A program made the position numbers and the translations under genes. A DNA stretch of 64,000 nt from Rubrivivax sp. (GTDB lineage: Bacteria > Pseudomonadota > Gammaproteobacteria > Burkholderiales > Burkholderiaceae_C), in contig JAIXSE010000021.1 of the NCBI GenBank assembly GCA_027484825.1, positions 1 through 64,000 of the forward strand. The letters are read 5' to 3'. A model generated the notes under the pieces. The model did not search any database, was not told the origin of the DNA, and saw only the letters and a list, made by a program, of their open reading frames with translations. Below are positions 31,225-39,677 of this stretch, piece by piece. The stretch's first letter is position 1. Every line of letters starts with the position of its first letter.

Positions 31225-31447
31225 CGCTGCCTCCCTGGGTGCGTTGCTTGGCCCGCTCCCATGCCTGGACTTCGCGCGGCGTCATGAACGAGTAATCGTC
31301 ATTGCCACATGTGGGGCAGACGCTTTGCGTGACGCTGACGCCGCCCAGAGTTCCCGGCACCTTGGCCAGGTCGGTCTCGAAGCCGCGCCACTTGCAGCGG
31401 GTTCGGCCGCATCGGATCGGCGCGGTACCGTATTGAGGCAGTCCCAT
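31214..31447 (-). CDS. Small zinc-ribbon-like phage protein
   Basis: ATG 31447 (MGLPQYGTAPIRCGRTRCKW) gives 77 residues with two Cys pairs, CGRTRC and CPTCGN, that could hold zinc. The start overlaps the stop of the upstream gene (TGATG). Function unknown. Confidence 0.7.
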   Translation of the reverse strand: MGLPQYGTAPIRCGRTRCKWRGFETDLAKVPGTLGGVSVTQSVCPTCGNDDYSFMTPREVQAWERAKQRTQGGSDGN

Positions 31448-31956
31448 CACTCGCCTCCCTGGGTGGAGCGGAGGTCCTGGGCACCGGAGTTGCTGGGCCA
31501 AAAGAGTGCGGCCCCCTCGGGACTCACCACTGCTGTGTTCCAGCGTTCCACTACGGACGAGAAACCTGCCTCGACTGCATCCTGCTCGGAGAGATAGACG
31601 GTGAGCTTCCCTGGCACACAAGAGAACCGCGAGCAAGAGACACCTAGTGGGTACTCAATGATCCTCGGGGCAGCGCCGCAGAACGGGCAGCGCCGCAGGT
31701 TTGCCTCCTGAGCCAGCAATTCATGCACGCTCATGAGCCTGGGTGGCGACGCTGCTTCCGATGCAGGACTGGCGATCTGCTTGTGAACAGCGTGGCCATT
31801 CGCAGCGCAAGCAGTGCGGCGTCGAATGTACGCGTCCATGCCACCGTAAGCGGGGTGGTCCGTCGGTGGCCCATCGCCCCCATCTGCGCCGACACCCGTC
31901 CCCTCGGACCAAAAAAGCTCAACAAAATGGTCGTCTGCAATTTCACCCATTTTCAT
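31447..31956 (-). CDS. Lar-like zinc-binding phage protein
   Basis: The 169-residue protein has a C-terminal half resembling the Lar restriction-alleviation family: RRCPFCGAAPRIIEYPLGVS, a second Cys pair in SCSRFSC, and VERWNTAV at the end of the fold. Lar in Rac prophage eases EcoKI restriction, but most Lar-like phage proteins are untested. The N-terminal 75 residues are unassigned. Confidence 0.65.
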   Translation of the reverse strand: MKMGEIADDHFVELFWSEGTGVGADGGDGPPTDHPAYGGMDAYIRRRTACAANGHAVHKQIASPASEAASPPRLMSVHELLAQEANLRRCPFCGAAPRIIEYPLGVSCSRFSCVPGKLTVYLSEQDAVEAGFSSVVERWNTAVVSPEGAALFWPSNSGAQDLRSTQGGE

Positions 31957-33115
31957 TCTCCTGGGACTGGGTGGAGCGGAGGGCGGCGTCCGGATCGCTT
32001 GGAAGCTGTGCGGAGTCCACGTAGGCGTCCACCTCGTCGGAAGTGGCCACGCGATTTGGATTCAGTTGCCAAGCAAGAATGCGTCGGCATCGGCGATACC
32101 GTTGCGCGTCCTTCTTGTCCCGCTCCTGCTCTTCCGTGAGCGCAGGGGCGGCGGTGTAGAGCGCCAGCGTGAAATTGCCCTTGGGCGTGCGCCGAATCGG
32201 GATGTAGGTCCCGGACGCGTCATCAGGATCCACGATCCTAGGAATCTGCTTCGGGCTCATGTAGCCCACCGGCTGCGCAAGGGCGGCGGTGTCGATGTGG
32301 TCGAGGATTGCATCGGCCCGGGCGATCACTGCGTCCGCGTGGCCCAGCAGCTTGCCGCTCAAATCAGGCGCGTCCCGGCGGACCTTGATCAGCACCTTGG
32401 CGAGCGTGTCCCGTGTCTCTTCCAGCATCTCCACCAACGCCACCGGCTGTGCCGCCTGGGGTTGCGGGGTGGAGAGTGCTTCATCACTCAATTCCAGGAA
32501 GATCCGGCATTGCTCCGAAAGGCTGGGGCCGATGTCATCTCCGTGGTACGACAAAATTTCGCCGATCAGAGAAACCCCGTGCTTCAGACTAGATTGGATG
32601 GTCGGCATCTGGTCAGGCGTGCGCATATCAGGCTCTTCCTTCGCTTCGGCAGGGGCATAGCTGCCGTCCCGCAGAGACTGCGCATCCACCCCGGACCACG
32701 CTTTCGCGCCCTGCTCGGTCATGCGTGCCAGGGCGGCTTCGTCAATGTCGGTGGCAGGGGCGGGGGAGGCGCGGCCAGTCCGTGCGGCCGTGATGACCGA
32801 TTCCAGGTCGTCATAGGCGGCGTGGCCATTCCCGAATGTGTCGATGATGAAACGCATCAGGCGACGGTCGCCATTCGTGAGCGCGACACACGGCATTTCA
32901 TAGGGCAGCGCGGTCGAACCGTAGCCGGCAGGCACTGCCTGCGCTGCCAGAGCGGCGCAATACAGCGTCCATGCCGTCTGGACCTGCACGCGCTCATACT
33001 GCCCGTCGTCCTCGCGGTAGAACTGGGCCGGGTCCAGCATTGAGCTGGTCGGGTATGCGGCCACGTATGCGGCTTCGAACTGTTGCCGCAGTGTGGCTTG
33101 TGTGGTGTCGGTCAT
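31943..33115 (-). CDS. Phage hypothetical protein (390 aa)
   Basis: It starts MTDTTQATLRQQFEAAYVAA and contains AWTLYCAALAAQ, a phrase common in mosaic early phage proteins. The rest, including GYMSPKQIPRIVDPDDASG and a C-terminal EEQERDKKDAQRYR helix, looks like several small domains joined together. No catalytic motif is visible. It overlaps both neighbours. Confidence 0.75.
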   Translation of the reverse strand: MTDTTQATLRQQFEAAYVAAYPTSSMLDPAQFYREDDGQYERVQVQTAWTLYCAALAAQAVPAGYGSTALPYEMPCVALTNGDRRLMRFIIDTFGNGHAAYDDLESVITAARTGRASPAPATDIDEAALARMTEQGAKAWSGVDAQSLRDGSYAPAEAKEEPDMRTPDQMPTIQSSLKHGVSLIGEILSYHGDDIGPSLSEQCRIFLELSDEALSTPQPQAAQPVALVEMLEETRDTLAKVLIKVRRDAPDLSGKLLGHADAVIARADAILDHIDTAALAQPVGYMSPKQIPRIVDPDDASGTYIPIRRTPKGNFTLALYTAAPALTEEQERDKKDAQRYRRCRRILAWQLNPNRVATSDEVDAYVDSAQLPSDPDAALRSTQSQENENG

Positions 33116-33261
33116 TTCCGTCCTTCACTGGAGTTGCGGGCGGCGCACCAGTTGTGAGCCCAGTTGCAGAGGTTCTCGCGGGCGTGGCGTGGCTCGTAGC
33201 ACCAGCGCATGAGACCAGTCCATACGCTGCGGGCCAGCTTGATGTGTGGTTTTCCGTACAT
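33112..33261 (-). CDS. Small phage hypothetical protein (49 aa)
   Basis: ATG 33261 gives MYGKPHIKLARSVWTGLMRW, Trp-, Cys- and Arg-rich. It overlaps the next gene by ATGA. The upstream gene ends one base away. Function unknown. Confidence 0.65.
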   Translation of the reverse strand: MYGKPHIKLARSVWTGLMRWCYEPRHARENLCNWAHNWCAARNSSEGRK

Positions 33262-33262
33262 G

Positions 33263-33565
33263 TCATTCCCCTTTGATGCCGTTGGTGTGCCGGAAGCTCT
33301 CATTCCAAGCTGCGAATGCGGCCTGTCGCGGCGTCGTGAAAGTCTTCCGTTTGTGCGACCACCACACCGACCACGCACAGGTGCTGTCCGCAAGTGTTGG
33401 AGCGTCCACCGGCCCGCGTGCCTCTTGCTGGCGGTGGGCGGCGAGGGCTGACTTCAGGCCTGCTACGGCCTTTGCGTGTCCGTCGCGCGCTTTCCTGCTC
33501 ATGAAGCTGGTAGCGTTCTCCAGCACAAATAGCGCCTCCGCCAGTTGCTTCTGAATGTCGGTCAT
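33263..33565 (-). CDS. Phage hypothetical protein (100 aa)
   Basis: It starts MTDIQKQLAEALFVLENATS and ends in a segment (TTPRQAAFAAWNESFRH) common in early phage proteins. No functional motif is recognised. It is tightly packed with its neighbours. Confidence 0.7.
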   Translation of the reverse strand: MTDIQKQLAEALFVLENATSFMSRKARDGHAKAVAGLKSALAAHRQQEARGPVDAPTLADSTCAWSVWWSHKRKTFTTPRQAAFAAWNESFRHTNGIKGE

Positions 33566-33900
33566 GGGTGTGTCTCCCCGAAGCTGGCGACAACAGCCCG
33601 ATAGCAGGCTGTGACAGGGTCAGGGCCGCAGCCGCGACCCACCCACCTGTTGTTGAATGGCGCAGGATTTGGGCTGGGGAAGGTGCGAACGTCCGCGCTG
33701 ACCGTTGCTCGCCATTCCTCGATCCGGTCCCAGCCACCTGGGTTGCGATGGATGGTGTGGGGCGGCTGAATGGCGATCTGCTGGCTGGTGACGAGGTCCT
33801 CGAAGAGGGGTCGCTTGCAGAGTAGGCGTACCACAGCGTCCTCAAGAGCCTCTCCTTCGAGCATGCAGCGCGTCCAGAGGCTGTTTCGTTCATCGGTCAT
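33562..33900 (-). CDS. Phage hypothetical protein (112 aa)
   Basis: It starts MTDERNSLWTRCMLEGEALE and overlaps the next gene by ATGA. Residues near the C-terminus (GPDPVTACYRAVVASFGET) resemble DUF2591-like endings (GPT..AAMRA) but the match is weak. Function unknown. Confidence 0.65.
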   Translation of the reverse strand: MTDERNSLWTRCMLEGEALEDAVVRLLCKRPLFEDLVTSQQIAIQPPHTIHRNPGGWDRIEEWRATVSADVRTFPSPNPAPFNNRWVGRGCGPDPVTACYRAVVASFGETHP

Positions 33901-33903
33901 GTC

Positions 33904-34227
33904 TCAGTCCTTCTTGGTCAGGAGGGCGCGGAGTTCGGCTTGCACCTCGTCTTCGGCCCACTTGCACCACTCTTCGGTTTGCAGGTACATCACGCACCCA
34001 TCGCGGTTGACGCGGCGGTGAATGCTGGTGCTGACAGAGTTGCAAACCGAGATCGCTGATTGAATTCCCCGCTCCAATTCCTCAATGCGGGCGTGCTGGC
34101 GGCGGAGCATCTCCTGGGCCGCGAAACTGGTTCCGGGGTGATCGGCCAGTTCCAGCGCTTCGGACTTCTTGTCGGAGGCCAGTGGGGCGCTGAATAGAAT
34201 TGGTCGCTCTTTCAATGGAGTCTCCAT
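33904..34227 (-). CDS. Phage hypothetical protein with coiled coil
   Basis: METPLKERPILFSAPLASDK from ATG 34227 gives 107 residues with a central helix (MLRRQHARIEELERGIQSA). Its start codon shares CATG with the start of a plus-strand gene. There is no good ribosome-binding site for this ATG, so a later start (for example MLRRQH, 34041) is possible. Confidence 0.6.
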   Translation of the reverse strand: METPLKERPILFSAPLASDKKSEALELADHPGTSFAAQEMLRRQHARIEELERGIQSAISVCNSVSTSIHRRVNRDGCVMYLQTEEWCKWAEDEVQAELRALLTKKD

Positions 34228-34417
34228 GAACGAAAAATCACCACGGGGTGACGTGTTTGAAGAACGGGCGAAGCTGGTGCTGAAGGCCCACGCCATTCAG
34301 CAGATCCGGCTCGCTCGTGAGGTCCTGCAGAACGAAGGGATGCCGGAGACTGACGAGAACGTCCTGGGTGTCGCCCAGCTCCTGGCCACAAATCGGGTGG
34401 CGGAAAAAATCCGCTGA
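34226..34417 (+). CDS. Small counter-oriented phage protein A (63 aa)
   Basis: MNEKSPRGDVFEERAKLVLK from ATG 34226 is preceded by GGAG at 34217-34220. Strong GC bias at third positions supports coding. It lies on the plus strand inside an otherwise minus-strand operon, followed 15 bases later by another plus-strand gene. A TAGAAT at 34195-34200 could be its own -10. Function unknown; a moron or two-gene cassette is likely. Confidence 0.65.
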   Translation: MNEKSPRGDVFEERAKLVLKAHAIQQIRLAREVLQNEGMPETDENVLGVAQLLATNRVAEKIR

Positions 34418-34432
34418 CGGCCTGACGCCACC

Positions 34433-34633
34433 ATGGATGAAGAGTCGTGGAGCGCGGCGGTGCTCGCCGAGCCGACCGGCAGCGGGAAGTTCCGCCCGGT
34501 GCTGGTGGTGACGCGGCGTCAGGGCGATGAGGTCTCGGACGTCGCCATCCCACTGGATGGTGAGTACGCCAGCCGCCTGGCCGCCGAGGAGGCCGGGAAG
34601 GACGCGCTGGCAGCGATGGTCCGTCATGGCTGA
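34433..34633 (+). CDS. Small counter-oriented phage protein B (66 aa)
   Basis: MDEESWSAAVLAEPTGSGKF, then RPVLVVTRRQGDEVSDVAIP and an Ala-rich helix. It is second in a two-gene plus-strand cassette and overlaps the tail of the next minus-strand gene by ten bases. No family recognised. Confidence 0.65.
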   Translation: MDEESWSAAVLAEPTGSGKFRPVLVVTRRQGDEVSDVAIPLDGEYASRLAAEEAGKDALAAMVRHG

Positions 34634-34875
34634 GCGTCCTCGCGCAGGGCCTCGTCAATGGCCTCTCGCAGCGCCAGAAGGCTTGCGCGGGAATTGAGGG
34701 TGACGGTCTGGGCGGGCTCGTGTATGCCCTCATCCGTGCTCGCGGCCGATTGGATGATGAAGCTGGGCTCCCAATGCGGCGCCCTCGAGTCGGCTGGGTT
34801 GGGGCGCCGCCAAGAGGCGATGAGGCCGTGAAATGCCAGCGCCTTCGCGCCGACGATGAAGAGGTTGTTGCTCAT
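34624..34875 (-). CDS. Phage hypothetical protein (83 aa)
   Basis: It starts MSNNLFIVGAKALAFHGLIA and overlaps the gene before it by ATGA. The C-terminal helix reads SLLALREAIDEALREDAQP. It is convergent with the plus-strand cassette. Function unknown. Confidence 0.7.
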   Translation of the reverse strand: MSNNLFIVGAKALAFHGLIASWRRPNPADSRAPHWEPSFIIQSAASTDEGIHEPAQTVTLNSRASLLALREAIDEALREDAQP

Positions 34876-35057
34876 CTCTGCTCCTGCTGCCCCGGCATCA
34901 CCCAGGCGCTTCGTGTGTCGATACGGTCCCCGGTGGAGAGGTAGAGGGCGGCTGATTCGTCGTCCTCTTCCAGTTCGGGGGTGAGGGAGGGGAGGTCTTC
35001 CAGGTCCTCCCAGGGACGGGACTGGGCCCGCTGGCGGAAGCGGCGGCTGGCCATCAT
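34872..35057 (-). CDS. Small phage hypothetical protein (61 aa)
   Basis: MMASRRFRQRAQSRPWEDLE from ATG 35057, with an acidic centre (LTPELEEDDESAALYL). The start overlaps the stop of the upstream 55-residue gene (ATGATG), which decides it over longer extensions. Function unknown. Confidence 0.65.
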   Translation of the reverse strand: MMASRRFRQRAQSRPWEDLEDLPSLTPELEEDDESAALYLSTGDRIDTRSAWVMPGQQEQR

Positions 35058-35221
35058 TCCTCCTCGACCATCAGCTGGTCCGGGTAGGGCAGCGCTTCGC
35101 CAGCAAGCGAGTTGTCCGCGCCGAGACTGGACCCACCCATGTGGAACAGGGCCCATTCCTCCGCCTCGTCCAGCGTGGCATCGCCTGGGACCTCATAGAC
35201 AGCGGTGACGCGGATCTTCAT
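35054..35221 (-). CDS. Small phage hypothetical protein (55 aa)
   Basis: The minus strand from ATG 35221 reads MKIRVTAVYEVPGDATLDEA and ends LMVEEE before TGA. It overlaps both neighbours by four bases, filling the operon gap. The acidic protein has no recognised family. Confidence 0.75.
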   Translation of the reverse strand: MKIRVTAVYEVPGDATLDEAEEWALFHMGGSSLGADNSLAGEALPYPDQLMVEEE

Positions 35222-35631
35222 TCGCCACCTCGCTTCGGGTAGACCGTCACCACATCGACGTGACGTCCCATCGCCGGAGGCTGCTGGCTCTCCTGGTCAA
35301 TGCGGAGGATGAAGCCGGCGCGGCGCGCGCGGTGGGCCAGGTGCGTCGCGGCGGCATGCACATCGATCTCGGTGTCTACCGGGCCCTCAGTGGTGATGCG
35401 CACCTCGGCTTCCATGGCTTCGAAGTCAGCGCGACTTTCGGCCACGGAGTACATCCCCTGGAACTGGCGGCCGCTCGGGTTCGGCGACTTTGCGTCGCCG
35501 CAAATTCCGCTTCCGGCATGGTCCAGCAGGACGTAGACATGGTCTGGCTTGCCAAGGTAGCGGAACTGCGTCCCAAGTGGCGCGTCGATCAGGCGCATGC
35601 GGGTCCAGGCGCTCGTGGTGGCGGTGCTCAT
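35218..35631 (-). CDS. Phage hypothetical protein (137 aa)
   Basis: MSTATTSAWTRMRLIDAPLG begins a protein with a small beta-rich first half (TQFRYLGKPDHVYVLLDHAG) and an Ala-rich helix later. No function is recognised. It overlaps both neighbours by ATGA. Confidence 0.7.
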   Translation of the reverse strand: MSTATTSAWTRMRLIDAPLGTQFRYLGKPDHVYVLLDHAGSGICGDAKSPNPSGRQFQGMYSVAESRADFEAMEAEVRITTEGPVDTEIDVHAAATHLAHRARRAGFILRIDQESQQPPAMGRHVDVVTVYPKRGGE

Positions 35632-36026
35632 GACTCCCTCCGTGCCAGCATGGCGTCAGCCCAGGCGAAAGGCCACTGGAGGTAGCGTTCCCGCTCTATG
35701 TCCTTGGTCCAATTGATTCGGGATTTGCGTGCCTGTTCGCGCGCTTTTGCGTAAGCGATAAGTTCCGCGCTGCACTGCTCAGGCGCCCAATCCATCTTCT
35801 CGTCTCGCCAGTCCTTCTGATCTTCTTTGGTGAGGGAAGAGAACGGAGGGTCAGCAGGGTAGGCCGATGGCATCACCGGCTCAAACCAGGACTGGGGCTC
35901 AGCAGGGGCGTGAGCGATGAAGTAGTCGCGAAGCGACATTCCAGCGCTGCTCAGAATGAGCTGGCCATTGCCGTTGTTCTCTAGGACAGGGAAGGCGGAG
36001 CCGCCGTCATTGGTGGCGGCGCTCAT
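35628..36026 (-). CDS. Phage hypothetical protein (132 aa)
   Basis: MSAATNDGGSAFPVLENNGN, then GMSLRDYFIAHAPAEP and a C-terminal AWADAMLARRES. The GMSLRDYFI...DAML layout is shared by many phage early proteins of unknown function. It overlaps both neighbours. Confidence 0.75.
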   Translation of the reverse strand: MSAATNDGGSAFPVLENNGNGQLILSSAGMSLRDYFIAHAPAEPQSWFEPVMPSAYPADPPFSSLTKEDQKDWRDEKMDWAPEQCSAELIAYAKAREQARKSRINWTKDIERERYLQWPFAWADAMLARRES

Positions 36027-36304
36027 GCTGCACCGCCTTCCGCTTTGGCGACGGCGGCGCGGCAGAACTCCAGGTCCTCCAGCGACATGTTCAGAGAGTC
36101 GAAGCGGCAGCGCTTCAGGGCGGCCAGCAGATCTGGCGCAGCGGCGATCAGGTGCGCGACGTCCCTATCAAGCACGGCGGCGAACTGGATGCCGTCCTCC
36201 TCCACGATGGTGAGCAGGGACTGTCTATTTGCGGCTGGGCAAAGGTTCCCGTAGGGGCCGACCTCGAACAGCTCCCACGTCACTTGGCTGGTGGTCGCGC
36301 TCAT
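36023..36304 (-). CDS. Phage hypothetical protein (93 aa)
   Basis: MSATTSQVTWELFEVGPYGN, with HLIAAAPDLLAALKRC, a phrase found in many short phage proteins of unknown role. It overlaps the upstream coiled-coil gene and the downstream gene by ATGA. Confidence 0.75.
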   Translation of the reverse strand: MSATTSQVTWELFEVGPYGNLCPAANRQSLLTIVEEDGIQFAAVLDRDVAHLIAAAPDLLAALKRCRFDSLNMSLEDLEFCRAAVAKAEGGAA

Positions 36305-37770
36305 GCCGCCTTCTCCAGGCTCACCGCAGTACCCGCCGTCAGCAGCAGGTCAGCGCCGAGGTCGGTGAGGCGGATCAGGTCCGAGCGCTTGAACAGCATC
36401 GCGGCGCCGCGCTTGGTGCCATGCAGGCCCAGCGATGCCATGCCAGCGGCATCGATGGAGAACGGCTTGATGGCCGCGTTGATGTCGGCAATGCGCAGGG
36501 TCGGCTCTTCCACGAGGGTGGCGGTGGGCCGGCGGACCTGCGAGACCGGCTCGGCCACTGCCACGATGGCGGAGCGGACCGCGGCCGCTTCCTCTGCCTC
36601 TGCGGCTTGCTGTGCGGCCAGGGCCTCAGCCTCGCGGGCCAGCCGCGCCGACTCTTCCGCCTCTTCACGGCGCAGCGCCCCAGGCAGGGCCGCCTGCAGG
36701 TGCTCCAGGACCAGTGCGTGCTTCGCCTGGGCTTCCTCCAGGCGGTCGCCGAAGGTGTCCACGCTGGGGGCGTTGGCGGTGACGCGGGCGATGGCGGTGT
36801 TGATGGTTTCCGAGGTTTGCTGCTCGTCGTAAGTCAGCAGTTCGTCATACCGTGCGAAGCGGGCGGCCACGCGGGCCTGCCGCTCGGCTTCGGCCTGGGC
36901 GATGCGGTCGCGCTCCGCCTTCAGCGCGGCCAGCTCCTCCTCCATCTTCCGGCGCTCTTCGGCCAGGCGGGCTGCGGCCTCGGCCTGCTCGCGGGCAACG
37001 CGCTCGTTCTCCAGGCGCTGCGCTTCCAGGCGGGCGGCTTCATCGCGGCGGCGCTGCTCTTCAGCAAGACGCTCTTGTTCGATGCGTGCCGCCTCGGCTT
37101 CCTCCCACAGCTTCGCCTTCAGGGCCGTCTCCAGCTTTGCGATACCGGCGGCGATGGCTTCCTTTGCCTGAGGCAGCATCTCCTGGAACACATCCGGGTC
37201 GGGCAGGGTGGCGTGCATCTGCTCGGACAGCAGGCGGATGTCGTCGGACGTCTTGCCGCAGGCGATGATCACGTTCTGGCTGATCTCGGCAAGCGCTTCC
37301 TGGATGCGCATCACACGGGCGGCCTCGGCGGCGGCCTTGCGTTGGCGCTCTTCCTCGCGGCGGGCTTCTTCGGCCTTGATCTGCTGGTCCACCGGCTGCT
37401 CACCGGCTTCCAGCTGCGCGGTGATCCAGGCGGCGCGGGCGTCGATGTTCTTCCCCAGCGCCAGCAGCGGCGCCTTGGCCATCTTCCGCGCTTTCTCCAC
37501 CAGGATGCGAGGGCCGCGCCAAGCTGCCCGCGCCTCAATGGCATCCTTCATGCCCTTGGCAGTCTCCACCGGATAGACGGCGTCCTTCGGGAAGCGGGCT
37601 TCCAGTTCAGCCAGGCCGGCGGCCACGCGGTCGAACTCGTTCAGCGAGTTCTTCACGCGGTCCATGTCATCGGCGATGGCCAGAGCGTTCTGCTCCTTGG
37701 CAATGGTCACGGCCGGGGTGTCGGCCACCGGTTCTTCAAAGCCGGTGGAGTCGTCGAGGTCAAAGGTCAT
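36301..37770 (-). CDS. Large coiled-coil phage protein (489 aa)
   Basis: MTFDLDDSTGFEEPVADTPA begins a protein whose centre (about residues 130-400) is nearly all charged helix, rich in Glu, Arg and Ala (ARREEERQRKAAAEAARV). The N-terminal 110 residues resemble DUF1351-type phage recombination-associated proteins that accompany annealing or exonuclease genes; this link is tentative. It lies directly after the Rad52-like gene, which fits a DNA-recombination accessory. Confidence 0.65.
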   Translation of the reverse strand: MTFDLDDSTGFEEPVADTPAVTIAKEQNALAIADDMDRVKNSLNEFDRVAAGLAELEARFPKDAVYPVETAKGMKDAIEARAAWRGPRILVEKARKMAKAPLLALGKNIDARAAWITAQLEAGEQPVDQQIKAEEARREEERQRKAAAEAARVMRIQEALAEISQNVIIACGKTSDDIRLLSEQMHATLPDPDVFQEMLPQAKEAIAAGIAKLETALKAKLWEEAEAARIEQERLAEEQRRRDEAARLEAQRLENERVAREQAEAAARLAEERRKMEEELAALKAERDRIAQAEAERQARVAARFARYDELLTYDEQQTSETINTAIARVTANAPSVDTFGDRLEEAQAKHALVLEHLQAALPGALRREEAEESARLAREAEALAAQQAAEAEEAAAVRSAIVAVAEPVSQVRRPTATLVEEPTLRIADINAAIKPFSIDAAGMASLGLHGTKRGAAMLFKRSDLIRLTDLGADLLLTAGTAVSLEKAA

Positions 37771-37794
37771 TGCAATCTCCAGTTGAGGTGGCGG

Positions 37795-38556
37795 TCAGAA
37801 GGGCACGTCGTCTTCGTCCAGGTCGGGCGGCGGCGGTGCTTGTCGTTGGCGCGGCGCATGGCCGGTGCTGGCGGGTGGGGCAGGGGGGCGCTTGGCGGTG
37901 GCCATCTTGTTGGCGTGGGCTACTAAGAAGTCGGCCTCTGCCTCCTGGTCGCCGCGGGCCCGCGCTTCATCAATCGCGGCAGCCAGGCGGGCCTTCAGTT
38001 CGCCAACAGTGGGCGCGTCATAGATCCCGGTAATGGCGGCTTGATACCAAGCGTCACGCTCACTGCCACCGCCGTGGATGTCAGCCTTGCTCCACAGCTC
38101 CAGCGCCAAGCCGAAGCGGAGGGCTGCATTGCGCAGTGCATCGCCGATCACCTCCTTCTCGCGGGAGCCGGCGTCCATGTGTGCCTTCCGGTCCGCGTGG
38201 CCGTACCCCAGTCGCGTGATGCCGCACACGGTCAGCTTGATCCACAGGCCGCCGCTCTCGTCGAACTTCGGCAGGCCGTCCGCGGTGTAGCCCATCGGCT
38301 CCCAGTTCCAGTGCGGGTCTGCGTCCAGCAGCAGGTGAGTCGCGGCCGCATGACCAACATAGTCAAGGTGGCGCACCTTGGCGTGGTGCCAGCCGCCGCA
38401 GACGCTGCATGTGATCTTCTGATCAGCCGGGCACTCGTTCTGCGCCTTCGTGGCTTTGGGAAGCTTGCTGATCATGCGCTCCGGCACCGGCTCGCGGAGC
38501 AGGGCAAGCCCGCTCGGTCTCACAGCTTCGCCTGCAGGCGTTGTCGCTGCATTCAT
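37795..38556 (-). CDS. Rad52/Rad22-like single-strand annealing protein
   Basis: The 253-residue protein contains VIGDALRNAALRFGLALELW, the Rad52-type signature helix, and GLWIKLTVCGITRLGYGHAD before it. A CSVCGGWHH Cys pair lies N-terminal. The tail PPPDLDEDDVPF mimics the acidic SSB C-terminus that recruits DNA-processing proteins. It probably promotes strand annealing in phage recombination. Confidence 0.8.
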   Translation of the reverse strand: MNAATTPAGEAVRPSGLALLREPVPERMISKLPKATKAQNECPADQKITCSVCGGWHHAKVRHLDYVGHAAATHLLLDADPHWNWEPMGYTADGLPKFDESGGLWIKLTVCGITRLGYGHADRKAHMDAGSREKEVIGDALRNAALRFGLALELWSKADIHGGGSERDAWYQAAITGIYDAPTVGELKARLAAAIDEARARGDQEAEADFLVAHANKMATAKRPPAPPASTGHAPRQRQAPPPPDLDEDDVPF

Positions 38557-38597
38557 TGCTCTCTCCGTTGAAAGGGGTGTGCTCGGTGCCGCCGGGC

Positions 38598-39137
38598 TCA
38601 GTAGGGCTTGTTGACCTTGCCCTGGTCCTGAAGGCTCTTGACGTGGAAGAGCTCGTTGAGCATGGAATCCATCTGGGCCGCAAGCTGATTGCGCAGCCCG
38701 TCTTTCAACGCCCCAGTGACGTTTAGGGCGTCTTGCTTGAGCTTCTCGGTGAAGTCCTTGGCGCAGATCTGCATCATCAGGAAGTCGGCGCGGGTGACGG
38801 TGTTGTAGTCACTGTTCGTAGGGGCGCCATTGCGGTCCACCTTCTGCTGCCAGTAGTCCTTCACGCGGCGCTCCAGTTGCGCCGCCAAGGTGGTTTTCTC
38901 TCCGACAGGCTGTCCGAACGAGTTGACGGGCTGGTACTCCGCCGAGAACCCGGCCGTGATCGCTGCATCGATTGATGCGTTGATCTGCGCATTCAGGCGC
39001 TCGCTGAACATCTTGTTCAGCCGCTGTTCGACCCCACTGCTGACGATGGCGGACAGGTCGTCACTGTCCCTCAGCAGTTCGTCGGTCGCCTTCTCGATGA
39101 TGGCCTTCTTGAGGTCGTCTTCGCTGATGTTGAGCAT
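38598..39137 (-). CDS. Phage hypothetical protein (179 aa)
   Basis: ATG 39137 (MLNISEDDLKKAIIEKATDE) is preceded by CGGAG. The mostly helical protein has an acidic start and a central segment VGEKTTLAAQLERRVKDYWQ. No family is recognised. About 165 bases without a convincing gene separate it from the next small gene upstream. Confidence 0.75.
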   Translation of the reverse strand: MLNISEDDLKKAIIEKATDELLRDSDDLSAIVSSGVEQRLNKMFSERLNAQINASIDAAITAGFSAEYQPVNSFGQPVGEKTTLAAQLERRVKDYWQQKVDRNGAPTNSDYNTVTRADFLMMQICAKDFTEKLKQDALNVTGALKDGLRNQLAAQMDSMLNELFHVKSLQDQGKVNKPY

Positions 39138-39303
39138 GTTTTCTCCGTGATTCAGGTTGGTTGGTGAGGCGGGCCGGTGCTGATTCCCGGCACAAGGTGG
39201 GGCGCCGTTTTTCATGGCAGCCGGACATGCCGGCCTAGGAGGTCTTTCCACGCTGGTTCGCGTCCATACCCCGCGCATCAGCCTGCGCATTCCGCCCCGT
39301 TGA

Positions 39304-39426
39304 TCAGGTCAGGATGGCCGGCAGTGCCAGCACCATCACAATCACCAGCGCCGCCAGGAACTGAGCGCCGATGCGTGTGATCTCTCCGAGGGATTCGGAG
39401 GCGATGGGGTCAAGGTCTTCGCTCAT
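39304..39426 (-). CDS. Small membrane phage protein (40 aa)
   Basis: The minus strand from ATG 39426 reads MSEDLDPIASESLGEITRIG then AQFLAALVIVMVLALPAILT, a single membrane helix at the C-terminus. It overlaps the upstream gene by ATGA. Function unknown. Confidence 0.6.
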   Translation of the reverse strand: MSEDLDPIASESLGEITRIGAQFLAALVIVMVLALPAILT

Positions 39427-39677
39427 TGCAGGAGCCCCAGGCGGCCAGCGATGTGAAGGAGGGCCAGGGCGGCGATGCCGACACCGGCCATGCGGCCGAT
39501 CACCGTCCAGTACCCTGGCTCATCGGGCTCCGCTTGGTAGACCGCTTCAGGCCGGTCCAGCTCACCCGGGCAGGTGTCGCAGACCCCGGCGCGTTCCTCG
39601 CGGCGCAACTGGCGAGCCATGAGGGTGGGGATCCGGCGGCCCTGCTGGTCCAGACCGATTGCGATGTAGCCGCTCAT
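39423..39677 (-). CDS. Phage protein with C-terminal membrane helix (84 aa)
   Basis: MSGYIAIGLDQQGRRIPTLM starts a protein with a CDTC pair and a C-terminal hydrophobic stretch (GVGIAALALLHIAGRLGLL). The start is preceded by GGAGG and coupled by ATGA to the gene before it. Function unknown. Confidence 0.7.
   Translation of the reverse strand: MSGYIAIGLDQQGRRIPTLMARQLRREERAGVCDTCPGELDRPEAVYQAEPDEPGYWTVIGRMAGVGIAALALLHIAGRLGLLQ

Noticed and set aside
39138-39303. Possible tiny genes between 39138 and 39303
   Set aside because: Only an unsupported 10-codon frame and a 5' extension of the next gene are open.
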